The translations under genes were made by a program, and so were the position numbers. Shown here one piece after another: positions 1 through 10,351 of a stretch of DNA of 43,310 nt. Numbering within the stretch: position 1 is the first letter of the stretch; the number at the start of each line of letters is the position of its first letter. The stretch lies in NCBI GenBank assembly GCA_902500785.1, contig CABVRW010000018.1, positions 19,582 to 62,891 on the forward strand, written 5' to 3'. The stretch is from an uncultured Nitrospira sp. (GTDB taxonomy: Bacteria; Nitrospirota; Nitrospiria; Nitrospirales; Nitrospiraceae). The notes under the pieces are model-generated. The model was given only the letters and a program-made list of their open reading frames with translations, was not told the origin of the DNA and searched no databases.

Positions 1-990
<990 letters not shown>

Positions 991-1941
991 GTGGTCGAGA
1001 AACACGCGCGCATGTATGTTGCCGGACATCGGGGAATGGCGGGATCGGCCATCGTGCGAGCTCTCACGGCTCGTGGGTATGACAATCTGATCCTCCGGAC
1101 CAGCAAAGAATTGGATCTCCGTGACAATCGGCTTGTCGCCGCGTTTTTTTCGGAGGCCAAACCAAACTACGTGTTTCTTGCCGCGGCGAAGGTAGGAGGG
1201 ATTCTGGCGAACAGCACATTCCCCGCCGAATTCATCTATGACAACCTGGCGATTCAGACCAACGTGATTCATCAGGCATATGTTCATGGCGTTAAAAAAC
1301 TGCTGCTGTTGGGATCGTCCTGCATCTATCCGCGCGATTCGCCGCAGCCGATGAAGGAAGAGTACCTGTTGACCGGTCCATTGGAGCCGACCAATGAGTG
1401 GTATGCCGTGGCGAAGATCGCCGGTATCAAGATGTGTCAGGCGTATCGTCAGCAGTATGGGTGCGACTTCATTGCAGCGATGCCGACGAACCTCTACGGG
1501 CCGAACGATAATTTCGATCTGCAAACCGCTCACGTGCTGGCGGCGTTACTCCGGCGATTCCATGACGCGCGTGAGCAAGGGACAGTGCCGATGCTGTGGG
1601 GGTCGGGTACTCCGAAGCGGGAATTTCTGCATGTCGACGATTGTGCGGAGGCCTGTCTGTTCTTGATGGAGCGATATTCCGATGCCAGGATCATGAATGT
1701 CGGCGCTGGTCAGGAAATTTCGATCGGCGAGTTGGCCGCGCTGGTTGCTGAGGTGGTCGGCTATCGGGGAGACATACGCTGGGACCGCACCAAGCCCGAC
1801 GGCATGCCGAGAAAGTTGATGGATTCCAGCCGTATCGCCGCATTGGGGTGGAAGGCGACGACTTCCTTAGCAGAAGGTTTGCGCCGCACATATCGTTGGT
1901 ACCGTCAACAGCTGGGCGAGTCTCAAGCGGGTGTGTCATGA
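991..1941 (+). CDS. fcl: GDP-L-fucose synthase
   Basis: This is the bifunctional 3,5-epimerase/4-reductase that turns GDP-4-keto-6-deoxymannose into GDP-L-fucose using NADPH. The 316-residue length is normal for the family. Visible are the nucleotide-binding motif VAGHRGMAGSAIVRAL near the N-terminus, the SSCIYP serine motif, the catalytic YxxxK in EWYAVAKIAGIK, and the downstream MPTNLYGPNDNF and REFLHVDDCAEA stretches. I chose GTG 991 because it follows the gmd stop directly and has AAAGGGG about 5 bases upstream. ATG 1012 is an alternative that would remove seven residues. With gmd it gives a complete GDP-mannose to GDP-fucose step, so fucose is a likely constituent of the polysaccharide made by the downstream genes. 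Confidence 0.95.
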   Translation: MVEKHARMYVAGHRGMAGSAIVRALTARGYDNLILRTSKELDLRDNRLVAAFFSEAKPNYVFLAAAKVGGILANSTFPAEFIYDNLAIQTNVIHQAYVHGVKKLLLLGSSCIYPRDSPQPMKEEYLLTGPLEPTNEWYAVAKIAGIKMCQAYRQQYGCDFIAAMPTNLYGPNDNFDLQTAHVLAALLRRFHDAREQGTVPMLWGSGTPKREFLHVDDCAEACLFLMERYSDARIMNVGAGQEISIGELAALVAEVVGYRGDIRWDRTKPDGMPRKLMDSSRIAALGWKATTSLAEGLRRTYRWYRQQLGESQAGVS

Positions 1942-2095
1942 CGGGCGGCAACATAGGTCGGTCGGTGCGTAGGCCGGCAGGAACTAGCATGTGGGTGGCA
2001 GCGGCGCTCGTCTGTGCTCGCGGCTACGTAATGCTCTATCTGTTCTTCAAACACAGTTATCCTTCCTCAGTCGTTCATCGTAGGAATCTCTTGTC

Positions 2096-3994
2096 ATGTG
2101 TGGTGTAGTCGGAGCACTGGTCCTCTCCCCCGGTTCAGTTCGTATCTCAGAATCCTATGTAATGCGGATGAGGGACAGTCTGGTTCATCGGGGGCCGGAC
2201 GGAGCAGGGCTATGGATCGACGCTCACGGACGGATCGGTCTCGGGCATCGCCGCCTCTCGATCATCGATTTGAGCGAGGCAGCTCGGCAACCGATGACCA
2301 ACGAAGATGAAACCCTCTGGGTGGCGTTCAATGGGGAGATCTACAACCATAGAGCGATCCGGGGCGAATTGGAGGCGCTGGGCGGTCACTGCTGGCGGAC
2401 GGACCATTCGGATACCGAAGTCATCCTGCATGCGTTCGAAACCTGGGGCATCGATTGCGTGGCGAAATTTCGCGGCATGTTTGCCATTGCGCTTTGGGAT
2501 GTGCGGCGGCAAGAATTGTGGTTGATTCGCGACCGCATCGGAGTGAAGCCGCTGTATTACAGCGTGCATCACGGCCGGTTGGTCTTCGCGTCCGAGATCA
2601 AGGCATTGCTGCAGGACCCGGAGCAGCCGCGGGCGCTGCACGAGGAATCGCTCTTCCATTATCTGTCATTCCTCACGACACCGGCTCCGCAAACCTTGTT
2701 TGATGGAATCAAGAAGTTGCCTGGAGGAACCTGGTTGCGTGTGCGTGCAGATGGGACCATGGAGGAGCGTCGCTACTGGGACGTCTGGGACTACACCTCT
2801 CCCCTGATCGGGCATTCGGATGCAGACATTGCGGCGCGAGTGTTGACCCAATTGCGAGAGTCGGTCGCGCTTCGCAAAGTGAGCGATGTGCCGGTTGGTG
2901 TGTTTCTGTCCGGGGGAGTCGATTCCAGCACCAATGCAGCCTTGTTCTCGCAAGGCGAAACCCATCCCGTCAGGACATTTACGATCGGGTACGACGGGGA
3001 GTATCCAAGTTATCGCAACGAACTCGGCTATGCGCGCTTGATGGCCGACACCGTCGGCGCGGAGCATCATGAACAGCTGCTGTCGCTGGAGGATCTGCTG
3101 GCATTCTTGCCGCGGATGGTGGCATTGCAGGATGAACCGATTGCGGATCCCGTTTGTGTTCCGGTGTACTACGTGTCTCAACTAGCACGCCAGCATGGAG
3201 TGATTGTCTGTCAGGTCGGGGAGGGGGCCGATGAACTCTTTTGGGGCTATCCCTCCTGGAAAACATCCAAGATGCTGGAGGAGTGTAATCATTGGCCGGT
3301 GCCGTCGTTGTTGAAACGGCTCGGCCTTCAAGGGTTGCAATGGCTCGGTCAAGGAGAGAGCTTTCATTTTGAGCGGCTACGGCGTGGCCTGCTCAAACAG
3401 CCGGTGTTTTGGGGGGGGGCGGAGGCCTTTCCGGAAGCTTTGAAGCATCACCTGCTGTCACCGCGATTGCGGCGCCGGTTTCATGGCCTGACGTCCTGGG
3501 AGGCCATTCGGCCGATCCATGAACGGTTCCAAGCCAAGGCCTGGGAGCAGGGCCCGCTGCAGTGGATGAGCTACCTCGATCTCAATTTCAGACTCCCCGA
3601 GCTGTTGCTGATGCGAGTCGACAAAATGAGCATGGGTGCAAGCTTGGAAGCTCGGGTACCCTTTCTCGATCATGAGTTCGTGGAATTGGCCATGAGCATT
3701 CCCGAGGCGGTCAAAACCAGAGGGGGCGTCGTCAAGACTCTGCTCAAACAGGCAGTGCGCGGGGTCATTCCGGATGCGATTATCGATCGGCCGAAACAAG
3801 GGTTTGGCGTTCCTGTTCAGGAATGGATGCAGGATCGGCTCGGTACGATGATGCAGGCGACGCTCACTGAGTTCTGTAATCGGACCGATATTTTGGATAA
3901 GAATGCGGTGTTGCGTATGGTAAGAGAACAACGTGACCCTCGCAGCTGGTATCTGTTCAACCTGGCCTTGTGGTGGAACCACTACATGGTGTAG
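2096..3994 (+). CDS. asnB: Asparagine-synthase-like glutamine amidotransferase (first copy)
   Basis: A 632-residue protein with the full AsnB architecture. An N-terminal class II glutaminase domain starts at the nucleophile Cys2 (MCGVVGA) and carries HRRLSIIDLS, NGEIYN and the DTE motif. A C-terminal AMP-forming synthetase domain has the pyrophosphate loop SGGVDSS at residues 272-278. All expected active-site motifs are present. AsnB-family enzymes in polysaccharide loci often amidate a sugar carboxylate rather than make asparagine; given the heparinase-fold gene next door and a second copy at 15,823, I favour glycan amidation, but the substrate cannot be read from sequence. The gene contains a run of nine G at 3411-3419 (around residue 440). 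The start is fixed by the need for Cys at position 2. Confidence 0.9.
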   Translation: MCGVVGALVLSPGSVRISESYVMRMRDSLVHRGPDGAGLWIDAHGRIGLGHRRLSIIDLSEAARQPMTNEDETLWVAFNGEIYNHRAIRGELEALGGHCWRTDHSDTEVILHAFETWGIDCVAKFRGMFAIALWDVRRQELWLIRDRIGVKPLYYSVHHGRLVFASEIKALLQDPEQPRALHEESLFHYLSFLTTPAPQTLFDGIKKLPGGTWLRVRADGTMEERRYWDVWDYTSPLIGHSDADIAARVLTQLRESVALRKVSDVPVGVFLSGGVDSSTNAALFSQGETHPVRTFTIGYDGEYPSYRNELGYARLMADTVGAEHHEQLLSLEDLLAFLPRMVALQDEPIADPVCVPVYYVSQLARQHGVIVCQVGEGADELFWGYPSWKTSKMLEECNHWPVPSLLKRLGLQGLQWLGQGESFHFERLRRGLLKQPVFWGGAEAFPEALKHHLLSPRLRRRFHGLTSWEAIRPIHERFQAKAWEQGPLQWMSYLDLNFRLPELLLMRVDKMSMGASLEARVPFLDHEFVELAMSIPEAVKTRGGVVKTLLKQAVRGVIPDAIIDRPKQGFGVPVQEWMQDRLGTMMQATLTEFCNRTDILDKNAVLRMVREQRDPRSWYLFNLALWWNHYMV

Positions 3995-4140
3995 CAGAAT
4001 GCCGAAAAGAACCGTCGGCTTGTTCTCGCATCGTCCATGACCGCTATCTATCCTGCATGGGAAAAGATCCTGTCTCGCTTCGACCCGAGGCACCCCATGT
4101 CGATGGCCTCTTCTGACGTATTCTTTGTGGCCGCTCTGGT

Positions 4141-6261
4141 ATGAACCACGATTCCTCGATCGATCTTTCCGAACGTATTCGCTCGAAGATCCATAGCGTG
4201 GGATTGGGCGCCACCTTCCGCATGGGAGTCCGTAAAGCCGTGCGACCTCTGCTGTTGCTATGGCATCGCGCGCAAACCACGCGACGTTCCTATCAGGTGG
4301 ACAGGACAGAATTGGCGGTTGCGCTACACACGACCCCCGACGAGGTCCTCTCTGTAGTGGCCCGGATGAAGAGCGACTTTGCCCGCCGCCTGCCGATCTC
4401 GCCCGGTGATGTGCCGACGATTCGTTTTCTCTATCAAGAACGGGCGCCCGGCCTCCTTGAGGCGACCATCGAGTCAGCCGACCAGGTGTGCCACCATGTG
4501 TTCGATCTGCTGGGATCCGGCCCTGTCGTGTTGGGCGAGACCATCGATTGGCACCGGGATTTCAAAAGCGGATACCGATGGAATCCCGATCAGTGCTTTC
4601 TGGACATAGCCCATGGCCATCGGGCCGGCGTCGACATCAAAGTGCCATGGGAGCTGTCTCGCGGCCAACACTTGGTGCTGCTGGCGCAAACGGCGCTGCT
4701 GACCGGAGAATCGAAGTACTCCACCGAATGTGTGGCGCAGTGGGCCGATTGGATCGCAGCCAATCCACCAGGGTGCGGGGTTAACTGGACCTGCCCGATG
4801 GAGGTCGCCATACGCGCGGTCAATTGGTTGTGGACGCTGGCCCTTCTGACGGAGTCGCCGGTTATGAACGACGCGTGGCTGGCAGAGATCTTCGCGTCGT
4901 TGGTGGCGCATGGCCGGTTTCTCATGGCGAATCTGGAGGTCCGTGACGACGGAGTGACGACGAATCACTACCTGGCCGATGTGGTGGGCTTGCTGTATCT
5001 TGGACTGTGCTTGACGGAGGTGCGCGAAGCCGAATCCTGGCGGACCTTTGCGGTTCGCGAATTGGCGCGTGAGATGGAACGGCAGGTGCTTTCCGATGGC
5101 GTGCACTACGAATCGAGTCTGTCCTATCACCGGCTGGTGACGGAACTGTTTCTGTCTTCGGCGGTGCTCTGTCGGCAGCACAGCATAGAGTTGCCCCGTG
5201 CGTTTCACACTCGCCTGGCGAGGATGTGTGACTTTGTACAGGGCTATACGAAACCGAACGGACTGGCTCCACAAATCGGGGATGGAGACAACGGTCGTTT
5301 GCATATCCTCACCGGATACGGCCGGGTCGACGTGCGGGACCACCGCCATCTGCTTGCCGTCGGGGGACTGCTTTACGATCGGGCGGACTGGCTCGCTGGG
5401 GCGGGGCCTTCCTGGGTCGAAGGCTTGTGGTTCGGCGGGATGCGCCATATGGCGTGGGTGGAAGCGACAGCAAGCGGGGCGCCGCTGTCCCGGAGCGTGG
5501 CGTTTCCGGATGGCGGATTTTACATCCTGCGTGAGCAGAAAGATTATGTTCTATTTAACTGTAATCCCCCCGGCACGAGTGGAGTAGGAACCCATAAACA
5601 TAATGATTTGCTCTCGCTGGACATGCAGCTCGGCGGGGAAGATATTCTTGTGGATCCTGGCTGTTTTCTCTATACTTCCGATCCGCAGGCCTATAATCGA
5701 TTCCGTCGCACCGGCTACCATTCGACCGTCAGAGTAGATCAGGCAGAGCAGAATCGCGTGATTCCTGGAAAACTTTTTTGCCTGCACCCGGATAGCCGCC
5801 TGTTTGTGTTGCAGTGGGAGATCGGTCAACCGATCGAACAGGTGGTAGCGGAACATAGTGGATATGGCCGGCTTTCCGACCCGGTTCGGCATCGGCGTGA
5901 GGTGCTATACCATCGGGCAGACGGGTTGTGGCAGGTCACCGATCATCTATCGAATGTCTCCGACCGGTCTCAATCCCATCGTCTCGAGTGGACCTTGGCA
6001 TTCGCTCCCCATTGTTCTCTGCATCCCGAGGGGACTGGATGGCATGTTGTGACTTCCACGCAGCATTTGTGGCTGGAAGGTCCGCGGTTATCGGCCGCCG
6101 ACTGGTCCACGGAAATTCACCCACAGGTCGAGTTGGAGGAGATAGCGCTCCAGTACGGAGTTACATGCCCGGCTCCCTTCTTGCGTTGGAGTTGGGTGGG
6201 GCCTCTTCCCGTGAAAGGAACCTTCGCCATTTCGCGCCGGAGTCCACGCCTCATAGGATGA
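4141..6261 (+). CDS. Heparinase II/III-family protein
   Basis: A 706-residue protein with the heparinase II/III layout: an alpha-helical toroid region with IDWHRDFKSGYRW, IKVPWELSRGQHL, a WIAANPPGCGVNW segment and EVAIRAVNWLW (about residues 135-240), then a C-terminal beta domain with GTHKHNDLLSLDMQLGG and ILVDPGCFLYTSDP (about 480-515). Known members are polysaccharide lyases acting on uronic-acid polymers, and related proteins recur in exopolysaccharide clusters beside AsnB-like amidotransferases. I see no Sec signal peptide: the N-terminus is MNHDSSIDLSERIRSK, with only a short later leucine run. It could act in the cytoplasm, leave by another route, or be a non-catalytic relative. Family assignment is solid; substrate and location are unknown. 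Confidence 0.88.
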   Translation: MNHDSSIDLSERIRSKIHSVGLGATFRMGVRKAVRPLLLLWHRAQTTRRSYQVDRTELAVALHTTPDEVLSVVARMKSDFARRLPISPGDVPTIRFLYQERAPGLLEATIESADQVCHHVFDLLGSGPVVLGETIDWHRDFKSGYRWNPDQCFLDIAHGHRAGVDIKVPWELSRGQHLVLLAQTALLTGESKYSTECVAQWADWIAANPPGCGVNWTCPMEVAIRAVNWLWTLALLTESPVMNDAWLAEIFASLVAHGRFLMANLEVRDDGVTTNHYLADVVGLLYLGLCLTEVREAESWRTFAVRELAREMERQVLSDGVHYESSLSYHRLVTELFLSSAVLCRQHSIELPRAFHTRLARMCDFVQGYTKPNGLAPQIGDGDNGRLHILTGYGRVDVRDHRHLLAVGGLLYDRADWLAGAGPSWVEGLWFGGMRHMAWVEATASGAPLSRSVAFPDGGFYILREQKDYVLFNCNPPGTSGVGTHKHNDLLSLDMQLGGEDILVDPGCFLYTSDPQAYNRFRRTGYHSTVRVDQAEQNRVIPGKLFCLHPDSRLFVLQWEIGQPIEQVVAEHSGYGRLSDPVRHRREVLYHRADGLWQVTDHLSNVSDRSQSHRLEWTLAFAPHCSLHPEGTGWHVVTSTQHLWLEGPRLSAADWSTEIHPQVELEEIALQYGVTCPAPFLRWSWVGPLPVKGTFAISRRSPRLIG

Positions 6262-6345
6262 GAGAGCAAGATGCTTGGAATAGAATTGTTGGTAAATATC
6301 ACCATATCGCCACACGCTGTTTAGTGGGAGTCTAGAGGAGGCTGG

Positions 6346-7413
6346 GTGAGTCAGCGTATACTTATCACGGGTGGGGCTGGCTTTGTGGGGTCGAGTCTAG
6401 CGGTATTGTTCAAACAGCACCATGATAATTGTACGGTAATCTGTCTGGACAATCTCAAGCGGCGAGGTTCTGAGCTCAGCCTGTCCAGACTTCGTAAGAG
6501 TGGCATTGAATTTAGGCATGGTGATATTCGAAACAAAGAAGATCTGGAGGGATTGGAGAAGATCGACTGGATCATTGACTGTTCAGCGGAGCCTTCCGCA
6601 CTCGCTGGGATTAATGAAAGTCCGCACTATCTTCTGAATACCAATCTGGTCGGCACGATCAACTGTCTAGAGTTGGCCCGTGCCTGTCAGTCAGGATTTT
6701 TATTTGTCTCCACAAGCCGCGTGTATCCGTTTCATGCAATCAATTCAGTTCCTTATTACGAGCAGGAGAGCCGATTTACTTGGGAACCCGCCCATAGGTC
6801 TCCAGGCGTGACCTGTGATGGGATTTCTGAAGAGTTTCCGTTGGATGGTGCGCGGACGCTGTATGGGGCGACGAAGCTATGCTCGGAATTGCTGTTGCAA
6901 GAGTACTCTGAAATGTATGGGATTCGCACAGTAGTGAATCGGTGTGGAGTTATTACGGGTCCCTGGCAGATGGGCAAAGTTGATCAAGGTTTTGTGGTGT
7001 TGTGGCTCGCCCGGCATTTTTGGGATGGAGCATTGTCCTACTACGGATATGGTGGGTTAGGAAAGCAAGTCAGAGATGTTCTCCATGTGGCAGATTTATT
7101 TGAGCTCATTGATCTACAAATACACAATTGGACGATTCACAATGGCCAAACGTATAATGTGGGAGGCGGTGTATCCGGTAGCGTATCTCTATACGAGTTG
7201 ACGTTACTATGCCGTGAGGCAACAGGAAATACGATCCATATTCAGTCTGTTCCGGAATCTCGACCTGGCGATGTACGGATGTATGTGAGTGATTACGACA
7301 AGGTGTGTGCCGCAACGGGGTGGAAACCAAAAAGATCCGTAGAGGATATCATCAGCGAAATCGCACAGTGGATCGCGACCAGACAGAGTGAGCTTAAACC
7401 GATTTTATCTTGA
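6346..7413 (+). CDS. SDR-family sugar-nucleotide epimerase, CDP-tyvelose 2-epimerase-like
   Basis: A 355-residue extended short-chain dehydrogenase with the N-terminal NAD motif ILITGGAGFVGSSLA, a VSTSRVYPF serine region, the catalytic YGATK (Tyr173, Lys177) and GKQVRDVLHVADLFELI. The pattern around GKQVRDVLH and the second half recalls CDP-paratose/tyvelose 2-epimerases (RfbE), but no other CDP-dideoxyhexose genes are in the window, so the substrate is open. The start is GTG 6346, supported by AGAGGAGG at 6334-6341, one of the best ribosome-binding sites in the window. It is the first gene of the lower-GC block that runs to about 18,700. Epimerase or dehydratase is certain at fold level; the specific reaction is not. 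Confidence 0.85.
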   Translation: MSQRILITGGAGFVGSSLAVLFKQHHDNCTVICLDNLKRRGSELSLSRLRKSGIEFRHGDIRNKEDLEGLEKIDWIIDCSAEPSALAGINESPHYLLNTNLVGTINCLELARACQSGFLFVSTSRVYPFHAINSVPYYEQESRFTWEPAHRSPGVTCDGISEEFPLDGARTLYGATKLCSELLLQEYSEMYGIRTVVNRCGVITGPWQMGKVDQGFVVLWLARHFWDGALSYYGYGGLGKQVRDVLHVADLFELIDLQIHNWTIHNGQTYNVGGGVSGSVSLYELTLLCREATGNTIHIQSVPESRPGDVRMYVSDYDKVCAATGWKPKRSVEDIISEIAQWIATRQSELKPILS

Positions 7414-7547
7414 TTCCGAACACTGTTCGTCCTGCCGACTGTGGAATGCGTTGAGAGTCCTCTTCGACTGCACGATTCAACTAATTAATTTGGTGCCTTG
7501 GACGACAGGCCAATGTTGCGTCTTGGGCACTTCAATAGCTTGCCGAA

Positions 7548-8822
7548 ATGTCCCATATGAAAGCTGTCGTGGCAAAGCACCATTTCGCAATTATTGCTGA
7601 TACAGTCCCTCACTGTATGCACGGTGGAGGGGGTATTACGGCTTATGCTGCCGCGCGAGCAATCCGAGATCGCGGGCACGATGTCACGGTGATTGCGCTC
7701 ACGCCTTGTCATTACACTGGCGGCATGTCGGAGGAGTCCCATGTCACGCACTTGGAGGGACTTGGGATACGGGTGGACCGCCTAGAAGGTTCCTTCGATT
7801 TGTCACGACGCAGTATTTGGAAAAGGCTCGCTCCTGCATATACTGATTTGCTGCCGGGATTTAGTATGAGAGCTGAGCTCAGGCTTCGTCTCGAAAAGGA
7901 ACGTGTCCATGGAATATTAATGTATCACTGGAACGCTTTAGCAGCACTTCATCACATACATATCGCGCCTAAAATTGGATTGGTTGGCGACCCATTACAT
8001 TTACCTCATCTATTCAGACGAGAGTTCTTGAGACGGAACAGTGAGCGCGAGTCTTTAGTCGGTATCATAAAACGGTTGGCTCATAATGCTTTGATAGCGC
8101 CAAAGCAAATTGCTGTAATGAAAACATTACTGCGGGATTGCGATATCGGTGGTGCGTTCGCAGCCCATCATGCGGTCATGCTGAGTGATTTAGGAGGTCG
8201 AGAATGCCAGTATTTTAGGACTCCGACGCCGGACCCACTGCCAAGTTCATTTCAGCCTGAAGAACCTAGCGAATTTCGACTGCTCCATATTGGTCATCTA
8301 CAGGGAATTGCCACCCTCTCCGGTATAGAAATCCTTGCAGATGAAATGATTCCCTCCCTTGCCGCCGGTTTCCCTAAGAATGGATTCAAGATACATCTGG
8401 TTGGCGCAGGATTTGAGACGATGCCTGAAAACCTGCGCCGAAAACTCACGCAATCTTGCGTAACAGTTCGAGGACAAGTCTCTCCCCCCGACCGTGAATT
8501 TCTGGAGGCGCATTGCGTGATAGTCCCAACGCCTATTGACCTAGGGATACGGGTAAGAATCTTGACCGCATTTTCATTCGGGAGTTGTGTCGTTGCTCAT
8601 GTAGCGAACAGATGTGGTATCCCCGAGTTGGAGCATGGACACAATTGCCTTTTGGGTTCTAGTGGGCAAGAACTGGCGAATCTTTGCAGAGAAGTCGCAC
8701 TGAATCTCGATTTGAGGACACGGTTGGCGAAGAATGCAAGGCAGACATTCGAACAATCATTTTCTCCTAGTGTCGCGGGAGGGCACATTTGTGATGCACT
8801 AGAGCGGTTAAGCAATTCGTGA
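7548..8822 (+). CDS. GT-B fold glycosyltransferase
   Basis: A 424-residue protein recognised as a glycosyltransferase family 1/4-like enzyme. The N-terminal half has a glycine-rich acceptor loop (CMHGGGGITAYAAARAI) followed by RGHDVTVIAL. The second half carries the donor-binding type of fold, with LLHIGHLQGIATLSG, IHLVGAGFE and a CGIPELEHGHNCLLG segment. The usual EX7E motif is not obvious, so the family call is weaker than for the other transferases here. Neither ATG 7548 nor ATG 7557 has a convincing ribosome-binding site; I give the longer form. The gene lies between the epimerase and the first flippase and probably adds one sugar to the lipid-linked repeat unit. Donor and acceptor are unknown. 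Confidence 0.75.
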   Translation: MSHMKAVVAKHHFAIIADTVPHCMHGGGGITAYAAARAIRDRGHDVTVIALTPCHYTGGMSEESHVTHLEGLGIRVDRLEGSFDLSRRSIWKRLAPAYTDLLPGFSMRAELRLRLEKERVHGILMYHWNALAALHHIHIAPKIGLVGDPLHLPHLFRREFLRRNSERESLVGIIKRLAHNALIAPKQIAVMKTLLRDCDIGGAFAAHHAVMLSDLGGRECQYFRTPTPDPLPSSFQPEEPSEFRLLHIGHLQGIATLSGIEILADEMIPSLAAGFPKNGFKIHLVGAGFETMPENLRRKLTQSCVTVRGQVSPPDREFLEAHCVIVPTPIDLGIRVRILTAFSFGSCVVAHVANRCGIPELEHGHNCLLGSSGQELANLCREVALNLDLRTRLAKNARQTFEQSFSPSVAGGHICDALERLSNS

Positions 8823-8847
8823 TGAAAAGTGGAACGAATTTCGTTAG

Positions 8848-10320
8848 ATGACACTCACTAACTGTGAATCAAAATCTCCTTCTGTCGCGAGTAAACTCGC
8901 GGCTCGAGTGTCGTGGTTCTTCCTGGCGACAGCCGTTCAGGGTGGCATATCATTTGTAATGGTTCCGGTTATTACATACGTGTTGGGACCTCGCGAATTT
9001 GGAATTTTTGCCTTGATGACAGGTGTAGGAGGCTTACTTAGTCTTTTTGGTTCTCTGGGTACAGGGTATTTGTACGCCGAACATTTCTTAGGCCTTTCCG
9101 TCTCAAATAGGCGTGAGCTTGTCTCAACGACGTTTTGGATGGGAGCTGTATGCCTCGTTCCCATTACTGGTTTAGTTTTAGGACTATGGCCGGCACTTGC
9201 CGGCTATTTTACAGCATTAGCGGTCATACCGTATGTAGGAGCTAGTTTGATCTTTGTAAGCGTAGTTGCCTGTTACCCTTGGAGCTTAGCGATCGAGATC
9301 TTGGTTCTGGAAGGACGCGCTCAACTTTATGCGACTATCATTGTGAGTCAGGCAGTTGTCTCGGCAATTACGACGGTTGTGGGATTGTATGTTCTTGACT
9401 GGGGAATTTTTGCCATGTTTCTAGGTTATTCTGTTGGTACCTTGGCCTTGCTGCTCGGTTCAATGGTCGTGCTTCAGCCCTATTTGGAATGGAGCATTAA
9501 GCATGTATGGATAAAAAGGGCCGCTCGTATCGGAGGGGCCGTCACGGTTGCCAATTTGTTAGAGTCGTTGCAATCTTTCCTTGAGCGGTACCTTCTTTCG
9601 GTGCAAGCAGGCATTGTTCAGACCGGGTTATACTCTCACTCTCAACAATATAAGAATCTTGTCAGTCTACCGCTTAAAGCTGCAGCCAGAGGAATCTGGC
9701 CGATTAGTTTGGATGAAGCTCGTCTGCCGCGCTCAGAATTTCTTCTCACAAAGCGCACTTGGGAAATTGGTTATTCAGCAGTGGCTATTGCAGGAATCGG
9801 CTTTGCTATTTTCGGGAAAGAGTTGGTCGCTCTATGGACGCATGACAGATTTACTGAGGCGTATCGTATTATCGCGTTGTGGATGGTGTTTGTATTGGTT
9901 CAAAATGCTGGGAAAGCTCAAACAGCAATCTTGTATGCCACGGGCAATTCGATGCGATACGCGAAGCTGATGGTAGGGAGCGCGGTGGCTGGAATTGTTG
10001 CCTTGTTTATGCTTGTTCCATCTTTCGGAAGCACCGGGGTATTGCTGGCATTATTGCTGCAGCAAATTCTGCTCCGTATGGGTGTTCAGTACGTGGCTCG
10101 AACGATTCGACGGAGCCCATTTCAAGATGCGTGGGTCTTCATCGGTTGTGGGGGAATCATCTTGGCGCTAGTGATTGTCGAGCCGCTTTCCGGGGAGGTG
10201 TACCTACGAGTTCTCCTCTTTCTGGCCTTGGTGGTTCCCTTTGCTATGCAGCTCGCGCGTCTCGTGCTATCTGTTCTGCATGACAGAGCGAATCGAGGCA
10301 TTGAATTACCCGTATTGTAG
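8848..10320 (+). CDS. Wzx-type polysaccharide repeat-unit flippase (first copy)
   Basis: A 490-residue integral membrane protein with about a dozen hydrophobic segments spread evenly along it, as in the MATE/MVF-superfamily polysaccharide transporters (RfbX/Wzx, PST family). It begins WFFLATAVQGGISFVMVPVI after a short cytoplasmic tail, a typical first helix for the family, and ends in a basic tail. Its role would be to flip undecaprenyl-diphosphate-linked oligosaccharide across the inner membrane. It is one of the most AT-rich genes in the window (a 60-base sample at 9001-9060 counts 43% GC). A second, shorter flippase lies at 28,002. Which repeat unit each serves cannot be told from sequence. 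Confidence 0.88.
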   Translation: MTLTNCESKSPSVASKLAARVSWFFLATAVQGGISFVMVPVITYVLGPREFGIFALMTGVGGLLSLFGSLGTGYLYAEHFLGLSVSNRRELVSTTFWMGAVCLVPITGLVLGLWPALAGYFTALAVIPYVGASLIFVSVVACYPWSLAIEILVLEGRAQLYATIIVSQAVVSAITTVVGLYVLDWGIFAMFLGYSVGTLALLLGSMVVLQPYLEWSIKHVWIKRAARIGGAVTVANLLESLQSFLERYLLSVQAGIVQTGLYSHSQQYKNLVSLPLKAAARGIWPISLDEARLPRSEFLLTKRTWEIGYSAVAIAGIGFAIFGKELVALWTHDRFTEAYRIIALWMVFVLVQNAGKAQTAILYATGNSMRYAKLMVGSAVAGIVALFMLVPSFGSTGVLLALLLQQILLRMGVQYVARTIRRSPFQDAWVFIGCGGIILALVIVEPLSGEVYLRVLLFLALVVPFAMQLARLVLSVLHDRANRGIELPVL

Positions 10321-10351
10321 TGCATGATCCAAAACTTACAGCAGGTCCTAA

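Noticed and set aside
1848-2108. Possible small gene of 86 codons between fcl and the first asnB
   Set aside because: It overlaps the fcl end by almost 100 bases, the composition is not protein-like, and no ribosome-binding site is seen; the 154-base spacer probably holds only leader sequence.
3999-4030. Weak hairpin GCCGA/TCGGC after the first asnB as a terminator
   Set aside because: Only five base pairs with a nine-base loop and no T-run; too weak to call.
6275-6302. Promoter-like TTGGAA-16-TATCAC before the epimerase gene
   Set aside because: The -10 match is poor and the region is AT-rich, so such matches are expected by chance; not listed as a feature.
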